Positions 7,579 through 13,676 are shown, counted from the first letter of the stretch. The stretch: DNA of 13,676 bases from Syntrophorhabdaceae bacterium (GCA_026416315.1 JAOAFK010000024.1:1-13676); one strand, 5' to 3'. Made by a program: numbers and translations. The notes: a model not told the origin generated them from the letters alone.

Positions 7579-7593
7579 CATGTGAGGTGAGTA

Positions 7594-8856
7594 ATGGATA
7601 GGATAAAGTCTTTGAGAGGTTTCAGAGACATATATGGTGATGAGGTTAAAAAGTTCAGATATGTTGAAGAGGTATGCCGAAAATATTTTAATCTTTTTGG
7701 CTACAAAGAGATTATTACACCTGTTCTTGAAAATACAGGCTTATTCATAAGAAGTATCGGCGAAACAACAGATATAGTTGAAAAGGAGATGTTTACATTT
7801 AAAGATTTAAGCGGCGAATCTGTAACAATGAGGCCTGAGGCAACGGCAGGTATTGTAAGGGCATATCTTGAACAAGGCATTTTTGCAAAGGAAAGGATAA
7901 GTAAACTCTTCTCCATAGGCCCCATGTTCAGACATGAAAGGCCTCAAAAAGGTAGATACAGGGAGTTCAGGCAGATTGATGTTGAGGTCTTTGGGATCAA
8001 CGACCCTATGTTAGATGCAGAATTGATATGGATGACAACCTTGATACTGAAAGAGATAGGTTTAGAAAATTATACAATAGAGGTAAACAGTGTCGGTTGC
8101 TCGGATTGTAGAGAACATTTTAGACAGATGATTGTAGGCTATTTTGAAGGTATAAAAGATGATCTCTGTGAGGACTGCAAAAGAAGACTTCAGAGAAACC
8201 CCTTGAGGATATTTGATTGTAAAAACACAAAATGCAAAGAAATAAGTGCCTCATCACCTTTTCTTTTTGATCATCTATGTGAACCATGTAAGACCCATTT
8301 TAACGATTTTATCCGGCATCTTGAATCATTGGGTATAAAGGTAAATATAAATAAAAGACTTGTCAGGGGTCTTGACTATTACACAGGAACTGTTTTTGAA
8401 ATAGTTTCCCAGGAATTGGGTTCGCAGAATGCATTTCTTGCAGGTGGCAGATATAATAATCTTGTAGAATCTATGGGTGGACCTAAAGTCCCGGGCATAG
8501 GATTTGCAATCGGCTTAGATAGACTTGTTCTTCTTGTCAAAGAGATTAAAGAAAAAATAACACCTGTTTTCTTTTTTGCATATTTAGGAGAAAGGGCAAA
8601 AAAATTCATCTTCCCTTTCATGGAGGAGTTTATAATAAACAACTTGAAATTATTGTATCTGCCTGAAGCTAAATCCCTTAAATCTCAGTTACGATATGCT
8701 GATAGTATAAGGGCAGATTATGTCCTAATTTTGGGTGAAGATGAAATTGAAAAAGGTATCGTTATTGTAAGGAATATGTCAAAGGGTAATCAATTAGATA
8801 TACCCCTCGATGTGTCAACATTAATACCAAATCTACAGGGTCTTTTTGAAAAATAA
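7594..8856 (+). CDS. hisS: Histidyl-tRNA synthetase
   Basis: This class II aminoacyl-tRNA synthetase charges tRNA-His in the cytoplasm. The start RGFRDIYGDE is typical. TMRPEATAGIVRAYLE lies at 78-92, motif 2 (MFRHERPQKGRYREFRQ) at 111-127, the histidine-specific signature LVRGLDYYTGTVFE at 256-269 and motif 3 (GIGFAIGLDRL) at 301-311. A C-terminal anticodon-binding domain covers about 330-420. The insertion between motif 2 and the histidine signature carries eight cysteines (169/172, 192/195, 209/214, 229/232). This pattern is familiar from many bacterial HisRS and may bind zinc, but it is not unusual. The 420-residue length is standard. GAGGTGA just before the ATG is a good ribosome binding site. 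It is probably co-transcribed with the ThDP enzyme gene, and its last 24 bases overlap the end of the convergent membrane protein gene. Confidence 0.98.
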   Translation: MDRIKSLRGFRDIYGDEVKKFRYVEEVCRKYFNLFGYKEIITPVLENTGLFIRSIGETTDIVEKEMFTFKDLSGESVTMRPEATAGIVRAYLEQGIFAKERISKLFSIGPMFRHERPQKGRYREFRQIDVEVFGINDPMLDAELIWMTTLILKEIGLENYTIEVNSVGCSDCREHFRQMIVGYFEGIKDDLCEDCKRRLQRNPLRIFDCKNTKCKEISASSPFLFDHLCEPCKTHFNDFIRHLESLGIKVNINKRLVRGLDYYTGTVFEIVSQELGSQNAFLAGGRYNNLVESMGGPKVPGIGFAIGLDRLVLLVKEIKEKITPVFFFAYLGERAKKFIFPFMEEFIINNLKLLYLPEAKSLKSQLRYADSIRADYVLILGEDEIEKGIVIVRNMSKGNQLDIPLDVSTLIPNLQGLFEK

Positions 8857-9258
8857 CCATCTATAGGCAATAAAGGTAAAAAGAAAGGCAAGAAAAAACC
8901 TTGCAACCACAAGGATAATGCCGTTTGCACCGATTACGACAAATATAAGGGTATCCTCAATGATGGCATGGCATATGGAAAGAAAAAGCATGATCAAAAA
9001 TGCCTCTCTTTTATCCATATTCGAAGACCTTATGGAATGAATGATAACACCGGCACCATATGTAAGTCCTATGATAATCCCTGTTATAAGGGGAACAAGG
9101 CCACTTGAAGAGATACCAAAAAACCTCCATTTTTTTCCTTCAAGTTCCTTTTGTCTGTGCTTTAAAAATTCATAGGAAATACTGAGAGGCAATATAATTA
9201 ATAAAAGTTGCCCTGTTAGTATGGCAGATTTTTTTAAGGCTGTTAAAAAAATTTCCAT
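8833..9258 (-). CDS. Nucleoside-recognition (Gate)-type membrane protein, second half-subunit
   Basis: This small integral membrane protein has 141 residues and about four hydrophobic segments (roughly 11-29, 54-75, 86-108 and 111-135). It fits the nucleoside-recognition/Gate family related to the SpmA/SpmB-like half-transporters. The motif ICHAIIEDTL (H97, E101) inside a membrane segment corresponds to the conserved His/Glu motif of the family. The positively charged stretch HRQKELEGKKWR (34-45) is probably a cytoplasmic loop. Its ATG lies inside the end of the preceding gene (16-base overlap), so the two are probably translated together and may form one transporter. Its 3' end overlaps the hisS end by 24 bases on the opposite strand. 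The transported substrate is unknown, and family assignment rests on pattern recognition. Confidence 0.78.
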   Translation of the reverse strand: MEIFLTALKKSAILTGQLLLIILPLSISYEFLKHRQKELEGKKWRFFGISSSGLVPLITGIIIGLTYGAGVIIHSIRSSNMDKREAFLIMLFLSICHAIIEDTLIFVVIGANGIILVVARFFLAFLFTFIAYRWLFFKKTL

Positions 9259-9695
9259 AAAAGATTCAACCCCGCTCCTGCAAATAAGCTCAATAAAAAC
9301 CTCACAGAAAAAAGAACCCAGCTATTAACCCCTGTCTTTTGTGTAACCGGGGTTTCTACACTTAAACTATGGGATATGCCTAAAATCAAAGCGACAATTG
9401 TAATATCCTTTGAAGAGAGATTTAGAGGTGAGAGTACTGCTATGGCTGCATAGAGATTTATTGTATATCCTGCAATTATACCTAAGGCCGCTTCCCCAGG
9501 TAGACCGAAAAATTTCATAAAAGGTCTGAAAAGATCACCTATTATATTGATAATTCCGAGATGCTTTACTATCTCAATGATTAAATAACAGGGGAAAATC
9601 ACCTTTACCATGAGAAAGGTCACAGAAAGACCGTTTGTAAGGCCTTTTTTAAAATTAGTTAAAATAAAATTACCGTTTATTTTTTTTATTTCCAT
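9243..9695 (-). CDS. Nucleoside-recognition (Gate)-type membrane protein, first half-subunit
   Basis: This 150-residue integral membrane protein has hydrophobic segments near 22-42, 67-89, 97-112 and 124-146. GEAALGIIAGYTINLYAA followed by LGISHSLSVETPV (H109, E114) is the typical Gate-domain signature. It shares size and motif order with the overlapping next gene, which suggests a heterodimer made of two half-proteins. The ATG is 16 bases after the stop of the FadL-like gene, without a clear ribosome binding site, so translation may be coupled. The role is unknown. Location with an outer-membrane channel suggests passage of a small, perhaps hydrophobic, compound across both membranes, but this is inference. 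Confidence 0.8.
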   Translation of the reverse strand: MEIKKINGNFILTNFKKGLTNGLSVTFLMVKVIFPCYLIIEIVKHLGIINIIGDLFRPFMKFFGLPGEAALGIIAGYTINLYAAIAVLSPLNLSSKDITIVALILGISHSLSVETPVTQKTGVNSWVLFSVRFLLSLFAGAGLNLLWKFF

Positions 9696-9711
9696 TTTGT
9701 GAAACTTAAAA

Positions 9712-10902
9712 TCACATATTATATTCCAGCCCTATCATTAAAAGATGGGCAAACCCATTATATTTTCCTTCCATTCCTTTCAGATATGATTTTGTGTCTT
9801 TAAAAAAAGTGGCTTGATATCCAGTGGTTATTTTCCAGTGGTCTTTTATAAAAGTGCAACCGGCTGTTAATATATGACGGGTGCTGTCAGGGAGTTCAGG
9901 GCCTAATGTTCTTTTCGGTATAGGTGTTCTATCTAACATATAGCCTCCACTTATTTCCATTTTTTTGCCCATTTTATAATTGACACCTATGGCAAGGGTT
10001 ATTGTATTATGCCAGTCTTTATAGAAAAAACCATCTGCCATGCCGTTGTCTGATTTTATTCTATAGTTATTCATGGAAGACCATCCTGTGAATAAAAGGT
10101 CTGTCTCGATTAAAAGATCTTCGAATTTTTTTGCAATGCCAGCCACGAACAAAAAAGGCAATGTGAGTTTTGTGGATGCACCAGTCTGGGTTGAAATAAG
10201 TGGTGCAGGCAGATAAAATTTTGCCTTACCATTATATTTTATGCTGACTGGACTCCTGTAATTCAAGGATATAAAATAACTTTCTAAAAGTTTTAAAAAA
10301 ACCGAGCCATTTAATCCTATGCCCTCTCCGTTACCAGAAAGTTTTAAGATACCCTCAGCAAAAGGGAAAAGGTTTAAATTATTTTTAAATGCCACAGAAC
10401 TCTTAACATAGGATATACCAGCACCAACAGATAAAGCATCATTAAATCTATATGAAATTACAGGATTTATAAAAGTGGTTTTTATCTCTGCAAAGATAAT
10501 GTTATATCTGCCTGACCATGATTTGGACCATTCTGTGGATAGTCCAAAGGGTGAAAAAATGCCAATCCCGAAGGCAACATTGCCTTCAGAATATTTTCCA
10601 TATAAATGGGGTATATGGTGGGCATTTGTCTTTGTTTTATATTTTGTCCCTGTATCTGGGTTTTCATAGGTTATTTCAGGGTAGACAATAATGTCGCCTA
10701 CTAAAAAACTCCATCCTTTTTTTTCGGTTAACGACGCAGGATTATAAAACACAGCGGATGTATTATCAATGGAAGCACTCACTGCCATTCCCATGCTGTT
10801 TGCCTTTGCATCTTGATTGTAGATGAGAAAAGCAGCACTAAATAATTTCAAGGGTGAAAAAAATATGATCCCAATCGTAAATAGTGTTATGAATATTTTC
10901 AT
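9712..10902 (-). CDS. FadL/TodX-type outer-membrane transport protein
   Basis: This beta-barrel protein of the FadL family lets hydrophobic compounds such as long-chain fatty acids or aromatics cross the outer membrane. A hydrophobic signal peptide (MKIFITLFTIGIIFF) ends near LFSA. After cleavage the family pattern follows: an N-terminal hatch with NSMGMAVSASIDNTSAVFYNPASL, including the NPA kink motif, then YGKYSEGNVAFGIGIFSPFGLSTEW and alternating amphipathic strands to the end. The last residues are GLEYNM, so the usual C-terminal aromatic residue is displaced by a final Met. I start it at the ATG at 10902. The frame can also start at a TTG at 10911, adding MKK, and neither has a well-spaced ribosome binding site. 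The length of about 396 is normal. It is the first gene of an operon with the two Gate-type genes and is divergent from the small lipoprotein gene. Confidence 0.9.
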   Translation of the reverse strand: MKIFITLFTIGIIFFSPLKLFSAAFLIYNQDAKANSMGMAVSASIDNTSAVFYNPASLTEKKGWSFLVGDIIVYPEITYENPDTGTKYKTKTNAHHIPHLYGKYSEGNVAFGIGIFSPFGLSTEWSKSWSGRYNIIFAEIKTTFINPVISYRFNDALSVGAGISYVKSSVAFKNNLNLFPFAEGILKLSGNGEGIGLNGSVFLKLLESYFISLNYRSPVSIKYNGKAKFYLPAPLISTQTGASTKLTLPFLFVAGIAKKFEDLLIETDLLFTGWSSMNNYRIKSDNGMADGFFYKDWHNTITLAIGVNYKMGKKMEISGGYMLDRTPIPKRTLGPELPDSTRHILTAGCTFIKDHWKITTGYQATFFKDTKSYLKGMEGKYNGFAHLLMIGLEYNM

Positions 10903-11090
10903 TTTTTTCAATTTTTTATATAATGTCCTTGATTTGACTAATTACCATTATATAATAAAAAAAAGCAATATTTTCTCTCGAAATTACATGGATAGGAAAG
11001 ATTTTTGTTAAATAATATAAACTTGATTAAAAAACAATGCTGCAAAACATCTTACATCAGTAAAAAAGATGAAATTTAAAAAAATTTTAA

Positions 11091-11119
11091 TTTACATATG
11101 AATTTTATTGTATTATATA
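11091..11119 (+). promoter_or_regulatory. Candidate sigma70 promoter of the lipoprotein-pal genes
   Basis: TTTACA (11091-11096) and TATATA (11114-11119) are separated by 17 bases, placing the start of transcription near 11126, about 30 bases before the lipoprotein ATG. The whole divergent gap to the fadL-like gene (about 250 bases) is very AT-rich, so chance matches are common. On the minus strand TATAAT-like boxes occur near 10945-10960, but no convincing -35 box pairs with them. Confidence 0.45.
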
Positions 11120-11141
11120 TCAATTAAGTTTAAAAATAACG

Positions 11142-11152
11142 AAAGGAGGTGA
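11142..11152 (+). promoter_or_regulatory. Near-perfect ribosome binding site of the small lipoprotein gene
   Basis: AAAGGAGGTGA is fully complementary to the anti-Shine-Dalgarno end of 16S rRNA and lies 5 bases before the ATG at 11158. It is the strongest ribosome binding site in the window and shows that the in-frame GTG inside it (11149) is not the start. Confidence 0.9.
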
Positions 11153-11157
11153 CAGAG

Positions 11158-11361
11158 ATGAAGAAACTTTTGGTATACGCCTTAGCAATTACTTTCTTCT
11201 CGAGCTTTGTTTTAATAGGCTGTGGACCAAAGTCTGAGCCGCCGAAGGCTGAGCCGCCAAAGACAGAAGCACCTAAGACAGAAGCACCAAAACCGGCTGA
11301 AGAAGCAAAACCGGCAGCTCCAGCTCCTGAGAAAGCAGCTCCAGCTCCAGAAAAAAAGTAA
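11158..11361 (+). CDS. Small Pro/Ala/Lys-rich lipoprotein of unknown function
   Basis: This very small protein (67 residues) starts at the ATG right after a perfect ribosome binding site. Residues 1-21 are a lipoprotein signal peptide (MKKLLVYALAITFF...), with lipobox VLIGC and the lipidated cysteine at C22. The mature part, about 46 residues, has no hydrophobic core. It is a low-complexity chain built from repeats such as EPPKAEPPKTEAPKTEAPK and then APAPEKAAPAPEKK, ending in two lysines. Such a chain is probably extended and disordered. It is followed by a hairpin and then by the Pal-like lipoprotein, which has a similar Pro/Lys/Glu linker. I do not recognise a named family. A periplasmic spacer or envelope tether is possible, but not shown. 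Confidence 0.82.
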   Translation: MKKLLVYALAITFFSSFVLIGCGPKSEPPKAEPPKTEAPKTEAPKPAEEAKPAAPAPEKAAPAPEKK

Positions 11362-11372
11362 CATTTAAAAAT

Positions 11373-11403
11373 AAGGACATGTCCTCTTAGAGGATATGTC
11401 CTT
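11373..11403 (+). other. Strong intercistronic RNA hairpin
   Basis: AAGGACAT-G-TCCTC (11373-11386) and GAGGA-T-ATGTCCTT (11390-11403) form a 14-pair stem with one G-U pair and a 3-base loop. It sits between the small lipoprotein stop and the pal ribosome binding site. On the plus strand GAAATC follows, not a T-run, so it is not a typical intrinsic terminator in this direction. A role in mRNA stability, processing or reduced read-through is more likely. On the minus strand a run ATTTTTAAATG does follow, but no minus-strand gene ends here. Confidence 0.6.
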
Positions 11404-11426
11404 GAAATCAAAAGAAGGGGTGGCAT

Positions 11427-11987
11427 ATGAAATCAAAATTTTTTGGATTAATTTTAATGGTATTAATAGTCGGTATTTTTTTGAGTTATGGCTGCTCTCA
11501 ACAGGTAGTTAAAGCTGATGTAGAAAAACCAAAGGCACCTGAGGTTCAGGTTGTGGTTCCCAAGACAGAAGAAGTGAAAAAGGAAGAACCACCACCTCAG
11601 GTAGTGGAAAAAGAGGTTCCAAAGGCAGTGCCTGTGGCAAAGCCAACACCACCGCCGAAATTAAATGATATCTTCTTTGATTTTGATAAATACAATATAA
11701 GGCCCAATGATGCAGAGACATTAAAACAGAACCTCGACTGGTTCATTGCAAATAAAGGTGTAAGGGTAAGGATTGAGGGCCATTGCGATGAAAGGGGCAC
11801 TGTGGAATATAACCTCGTCCTCGGTCAAAAAAGGGCAGATGCGACAAAGAATTATTTGGTGAACCTCGGTGTTGATGAAAAACTCCTTGAGACTGTAAGC
11901 TATGGAAAGGAAAGACCCTTCGACCCAGGACACAACGAAGAGGCATGGGCAAAAAACAGAAGGGCCCATTTTCTTATTTTAAAATAG
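11427..11987 (+). CDS. pal: Pal-like peptidoglycan-associated OmpA-family lipoprotein
   Basis: This is an outer-membrane lipoprotein that binds peptidoglycan non-covalently. The signal peptide has lipobox LSYGC with the lipidated cysteine C23. A Pro/Lys/Glu-rich linker covers 31-78. The OmpA-like domain covers about 80-186: LNDIFFDFDKYNIRPN, then GHCDERGTVEYNLVLGQKRA (118-137) with D121 and R136 as expected for diaminopimelate binding, and the final NRRAHF. The 186-residue length fits Pal. AAGGGGTGG before the ATG is a good ribosome binding site. The usual tolB-pal order is absent: its neighbours are a small lipoprotein and kamA. It may therefore be Pal itself or a paralogue; the family is certain, the exact name less so. 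Confidence 0.93.
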   Translation: MKSKFFGLILMVLIVGIFLSYGCSQQVVKADVEKPKAPEVQVVVPKTEEVKKEEPPPQVVEKEVPKAVPVAKPTPPPKLNDIFFDFDKYNIRPNDAETLKQNLDWFIANKGVRVRIEGHCDERGTVEYNLVLGQKRADATKNYLVNLGVDEKLLETVSYGKERPFDPGHNEEAWAKNRRAHFLILK

Positions 11988-11990
11988 GCG

Positions 11991-13085
11991 ATGAAAGACA
12001 AGGAGGGTAGGGATACCCTCCCCTTCATCACAAAAATTGAAGAATTAAAAAAAAGACTAACACTAAGTAAAAAAAAAGTAAAAGAAATAGAAGAAACAGC
12101 AAGGGTTTATCCTTTTAGAATACCCGAATTTTATTTTAATCTCATAGAAAAGGATAATCCTTACTGTCCCATTAAAAAACAGTGCATCCCTGATATAAAA
12201 GAACTCTCATCCCATGGTGAAGTAGACCCTCTTATTGAGGAAAAATATTCCATTACACCGTCATTTATAAAAAAATATTCAGGCAGAGGGGTGTTTCTTA
12301 CAGGCACACAGTGTGCCATGTATTGCAGGTTCTGCAACAGAAAGAGGCTCATTGGCAAAAATCATAACATAAGGGCTTCATTTGAAGAGACTTTTGATTA
12401 TTTAAAAAGAGATATAACAATAAAAGAGGTGATCGTCTCCGGTGGCGATCCCTTGATGTTACCCCCTGAAGAATTTGAATTTATTTTACGAAAATTTGCG
12501 AAAATTGACCATATAAAGATTATAAGGATCAGTTCCCGCATGCCCGTGGTATACCCTGAAGGAATAAAACAGAAACACATTAAAAGCATTAAAAATCTTT
12601 CGCCTATATGGTTTATAGTGCATATAAATCACCCTAAAGAGATCACAGAGGAATTCTCAAAAACAGTACGTAACTTAAAAAATGCGGGTTGCATCATTTT
12701 AAGCCATACTGTGCTTTTAAGGGGGGTTAATGATTGTCCTTATATTTTGAGGGAACTCTTTGAAAGGTTGGTATTGCTTGGCATAAAACCTTATTATCTG
12801 TTTCAGGTCGATGAGGTAAAAGGCGTGTCTCATTTTAAAGTAAGATTGAGAAAAGGAATTGAGATAATGAAGATATTAAGGCAGGAGACCTCAGGTATTG
12901 CCATGCCAACTTATGTAATAGATATTACGGGTGCTGCTGGCAAGATTCCTGTAGATTACAAATTCATAAAAAACCGTTCAGGCAGTAAATTATTTATTGA
13001 GGATTTAAATGGTAATATCGGTCACTACAGAGATGACGGAAAAAAAAGTAGCTGCATAAAATGCAGTATCTGTTATAAAAAATAG
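11991..13085 (+). CDS. kamA: Lysine 2,3-aminomutase family radical SAM enzyme
   Basis: This PLP- and [4Fe-4S]-dependent radical SAM enzyme is predicted to interconvert L-lysine and L-beta-lysine. The cluster motif is C108, C112, C115 (CAMYCRFC). VIVSGGDPLM follows at about 147-156. The PLP lysine is K318 in GAAGKIP. D274 (FQVDEVKG) and D311 (YVIDITG) match the two aspartates that hold the substrate side-chain amine in the clostridial enzyme, which argues against a glutamate mutase. C249 (VNDCP) and C355, C358, C361 (CIKCSIC) match the intersubunit zinc site of that enzyme, which the EF-P enzyme EpmB lacks. At 364 residues it is shorter than the roughly 416-residue clostridial protein, mostly at the N-terminus. 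The ATG is 4 bases after the pal stop. The ribosome binding site is weak (AGG) and very close. No beta-lysine acetyltransferase (ablB) is beside it. Confidence 0.87.
   Translation: MKDKEGRDTLPFITKIEELKKRLTLSKKKVKEIEETARVYPFRIPEFYFNLIEKDNPYCPIKKQCIPDIKELSSHGEVDPLIEEKYSITPSFIKKYSGRGVFLTGTQCAMYCRFCNRKRLIGKNHNIRASFEETFDYLKRDITIKEVIVSGGDPLMLPPEEFEFILRKFAKIDHIKIIRISSRMPVVYPEGIKQKHIKSIKNLSPIWFIVHINHPKEITEEFSKTVRNLKNAGCIILSHTVLLRGVNDCPYILRELFERLVLLGIKPYYLFQVDEVKGVSHFKVRLRKGIEIMKILRQETSGIAMPTYVIDITGAAGKIPVDYKFIKNRSGSKLFIEDLNGNIGHYRDDGKKSSCIKCSICYKK
12002..12021 (+). other. GC-rich hairpin in the first codons of kamA
   Basis: GGAGGGTA (12002-12009) and TACCCTCC (12014-12021) form a perfect 8-pair stem with loop GGGA. 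It covers kamA codons 4-11, just after the pal stop. No T-run follows. Its left arm contains a Shine-Dalgarno-like AAGGAGG that is not followed by any usable start codon. Confidence 0.5.
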
Positions 13086-13133
13086 AGATGTTTTATAAGT
13101 TGAAAAAAAATCTTTTTTATAATAAAAAAAACC

Positions 13134-13634
13134 ATGGCAATCCTTGAGATAAAAACATTTCCTGACCCTGTCCTAAGAGAAATTGCAAAACCTGTAGATG
13201 AAATAACAGAAGATATTAAAAGGCTTGCGGAAGATATGATAGAAACCATGAGGCTTGCAAAGGGTGCAGGACTTGCAGCAAACCAGGTAGGAATCCCCAT
13301 AAGGCTAATTGTCATTGAAATAGCTGAAAAAAAGGGTGACCGTGCAATAGCGATAATTAATCCTGAATTAATTCATACAGAATCAGAAGAGGTATCTGAG
13401 GAAGGCTGTTTAAGCGTCCCTGGATTCTATGAATTTATAAAAAGGGCAAAAAAGGTTCGTGTAAAAGGGATCAAAATTGAAGTTTCAAAAGTGGAAATAG
13501 AGTGTGAAGGATACCCTGCAAGGGCTTTTCAACATGAAATAGACCATTTAAACGGAAGACTTTTCATTGATTATCTGAGTCCTGTAAAAAAAGAAATTTT
13601 TAAAAAGAAATATTTAAAACAGAAAAACAGATGA
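13134..13634 (+). CDS. def: Peptide deformylase
   Basis: This metalloenzyme (usually iron or nickel) removes the formyl group from the N-terminal methionine of new proteins. All three motifs are present: GAGLAANQVG at 44-53, EEGCLSVPG at 89-97 with metal ligand C92, and QHEIDH at 133-138 with metal ligands H134 and H138 and catalytic E135. The 166-residue length is standard, and MAILEIKTFPDPVLR is a typical start. The 48-base gap after kamA is almost pure A/T, and no ribosome binding site precedes the ATG; a TATAAT at 13118-13123 lies only 10 bases upstream. The stop overlaps the fmt ATG as ATGA, the common def-fmt arrangement that links deformylation with formylation of initiator tRNA. Confidence 0.97.
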   Translation: MAILEIKTFPDPVLREIAKPVDEITEDIKRLAEDMIETMRLAKGAGLAANQVGIPIRLIVIEIAEKKGDRAIAIINPELIHTESEEVSEEGCLSVPGFYEFIKRAKKVRVKGIKIEVSKVEIECEGYPARAFQHEIDHLNGRLFIDYLSPVKKEIFKKKYLKQKNR

Positions 13635-13676
13635 ACATAGTCTTTTTCAGCACCTCTGCCTTTTCCATCCCTTCAT
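13631..13676 (+). CDS. fmt: Methionyl-tRNA formyltransferase, first 15 codons (3' partial)
   Basis: The ATG at 13631 overlaps the def stop (ATGA). It opens a frame reading MNIVFFSTSAFSIPS to the window edge. This matches the characteristic Fmt N-terminus (a IVF-G/S-T-x-x-F-x-x-P-S pattern, as in RIVFMGTPEFAVPSL). The enzyme formylates Met-tRNA-fMet. The def-fmt order supports the call. Only 46 bases are visible, so catalytic residues cannot be checked. Confidence 0.85.
   Translation, partial: MNIVFFSTSAFSIPS

Noticed and set aside
8098..8289. Eight-cysteine insertion in HisRS as a novel zinc module
   Set aside because: Paired cysteines in this insertion are seen in many bacterial histidyl-tRNA synthetases, so it is a family feature.
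9698..9716. TGTGA...TCACA repeat resembling a CRP site between the fadL-like and first Gate-type genes
   Set aside because: The spacer is 9 bases, not the 6 of a CRP/FNR-type site, and it lies between two genes of one operon rather than at a promoter. At most it is a weak hairpin.
10903..10911. TTG start adding MKK to the FadL-like protein
   Set aside because: The ATG at 10902 gives a complete signal peptide and is the commoner start codon. The TTG has no better ribosome binding site, but it cannot be fully excluded.
11149..11157. GTG start adding three residues (MTE) to the small lipoprotein
   Set aside because: The GTG is part of the AAAGGAGGTGA ribosome binding site. The ATG at 11158 has ideal spacing and gives a normal MKKLL signal peptide.
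11240..11360. Short DNA repeats (GAGCCGCC, GACAGAAGCACC, CCAGCTCC) as a mobile or CRISPR-like repeat
   Set aside because: They are in-frame codon repeats of the Pro/Ala/Lys-rich lipoprotein tail, without spacers or flanking cas genes.
11130..11426. 98-residue minus-strand frame rich in Gly/Ala/Ser opposite the small lipoprotein
   Set aside because: Its repetitive composition is the complement of the Pro/Glu/Lys repeats on the plus strand; the plus strand has the promoter, ribosome binding site and lipobox.
11509..11969. Several minus-strand frames opposite pal
   Set aside because: The OmpA domain on the plus strand is unmistakable, and these frames show no family features.

Overview
The window is AT-rich and gene-dense, and looks chromosomal, from a Gram-negative bacterium. 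Evidence for a Gram-negative cell is a FadL-type outer-membrane channel, a Pal-type OmpA lipoprotein and a second small lipoprotein. Two radical SAM enzymes, a lysine 2,3-aminomutase-like protein and a pyruvoyl arginine decarboxylase suggest an anaerobe, perhaps of a Desulfobacterota- or Nitrospirota-like lineage; that placement is inference only. I see no IS element, tRNA, rRNA or CRISPR array, and no stretch over 300 bases without a gene.

Region 1 (1-1181, +) is the 3' part of a B12-binding-type radical SAM gene that begins before the window. It converges on region 2 (5849 down to 1185, -), an apparent polyamine operon. Its order is XRE/cupin regulator, pyruvoyl-dependent arginine decarboxylase (pdaD), agmatinase (speB), carboxy(nor)spermidine dehydrogenase and carboxy(nor)spermidine decarboxylase (nspC). 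Together these encode every step from arginine to agmatine, putrescine, carboxyspermidine and spermidine, with no S-adenosylmethionine decarboxylase or aminopropyltransferase. A near-consensus promoter precedes the regulator. A hairpin with a short T-run lies between pdaD and speB, and a terminator-like hairpin overlaps the nspC stop.

Region 3 (5968-8856, +) runs divergently from the polyamine operon: an uncharacterised thiamine-diphosphate enzyme of the acetolactate synthase superfamily, then histidyl-tRNA synthetase (hisS). The tail of hisS overlaps the tail of region 4 (10911 down to 8833, -). Region 4 is a FadL-type outer-membrane protein followed by two overlapping half-size membrane proteins of the nucleoside-recognition (Gate) type.

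Region 5 (11158 to the right edge, +) is divergent from region 4. It holds a tiny Pro/Ala/Lys-rich lipoprotein with a perfect ribosome binding site, a Pal-like lipoprotein, a lysine 2,3-aminomutase-family radical SAM enzyme (kamA), peptide deformylase (def) and the first 15 codons of methionyl-tRNA formyltransferase (fmt), which overlaps the def stop and runs off the window.

The most notable unit is the compact arginine-to-spermidine operon, with its regulator, its possible internal attenuator and an NspC carrying an extra N-terminal segment. No wholly unknown system is evident. The least understood parts are the divergent ThDP enzyme, the FadL plus split-Gate operon and the small Lys-ended lipoprotein.
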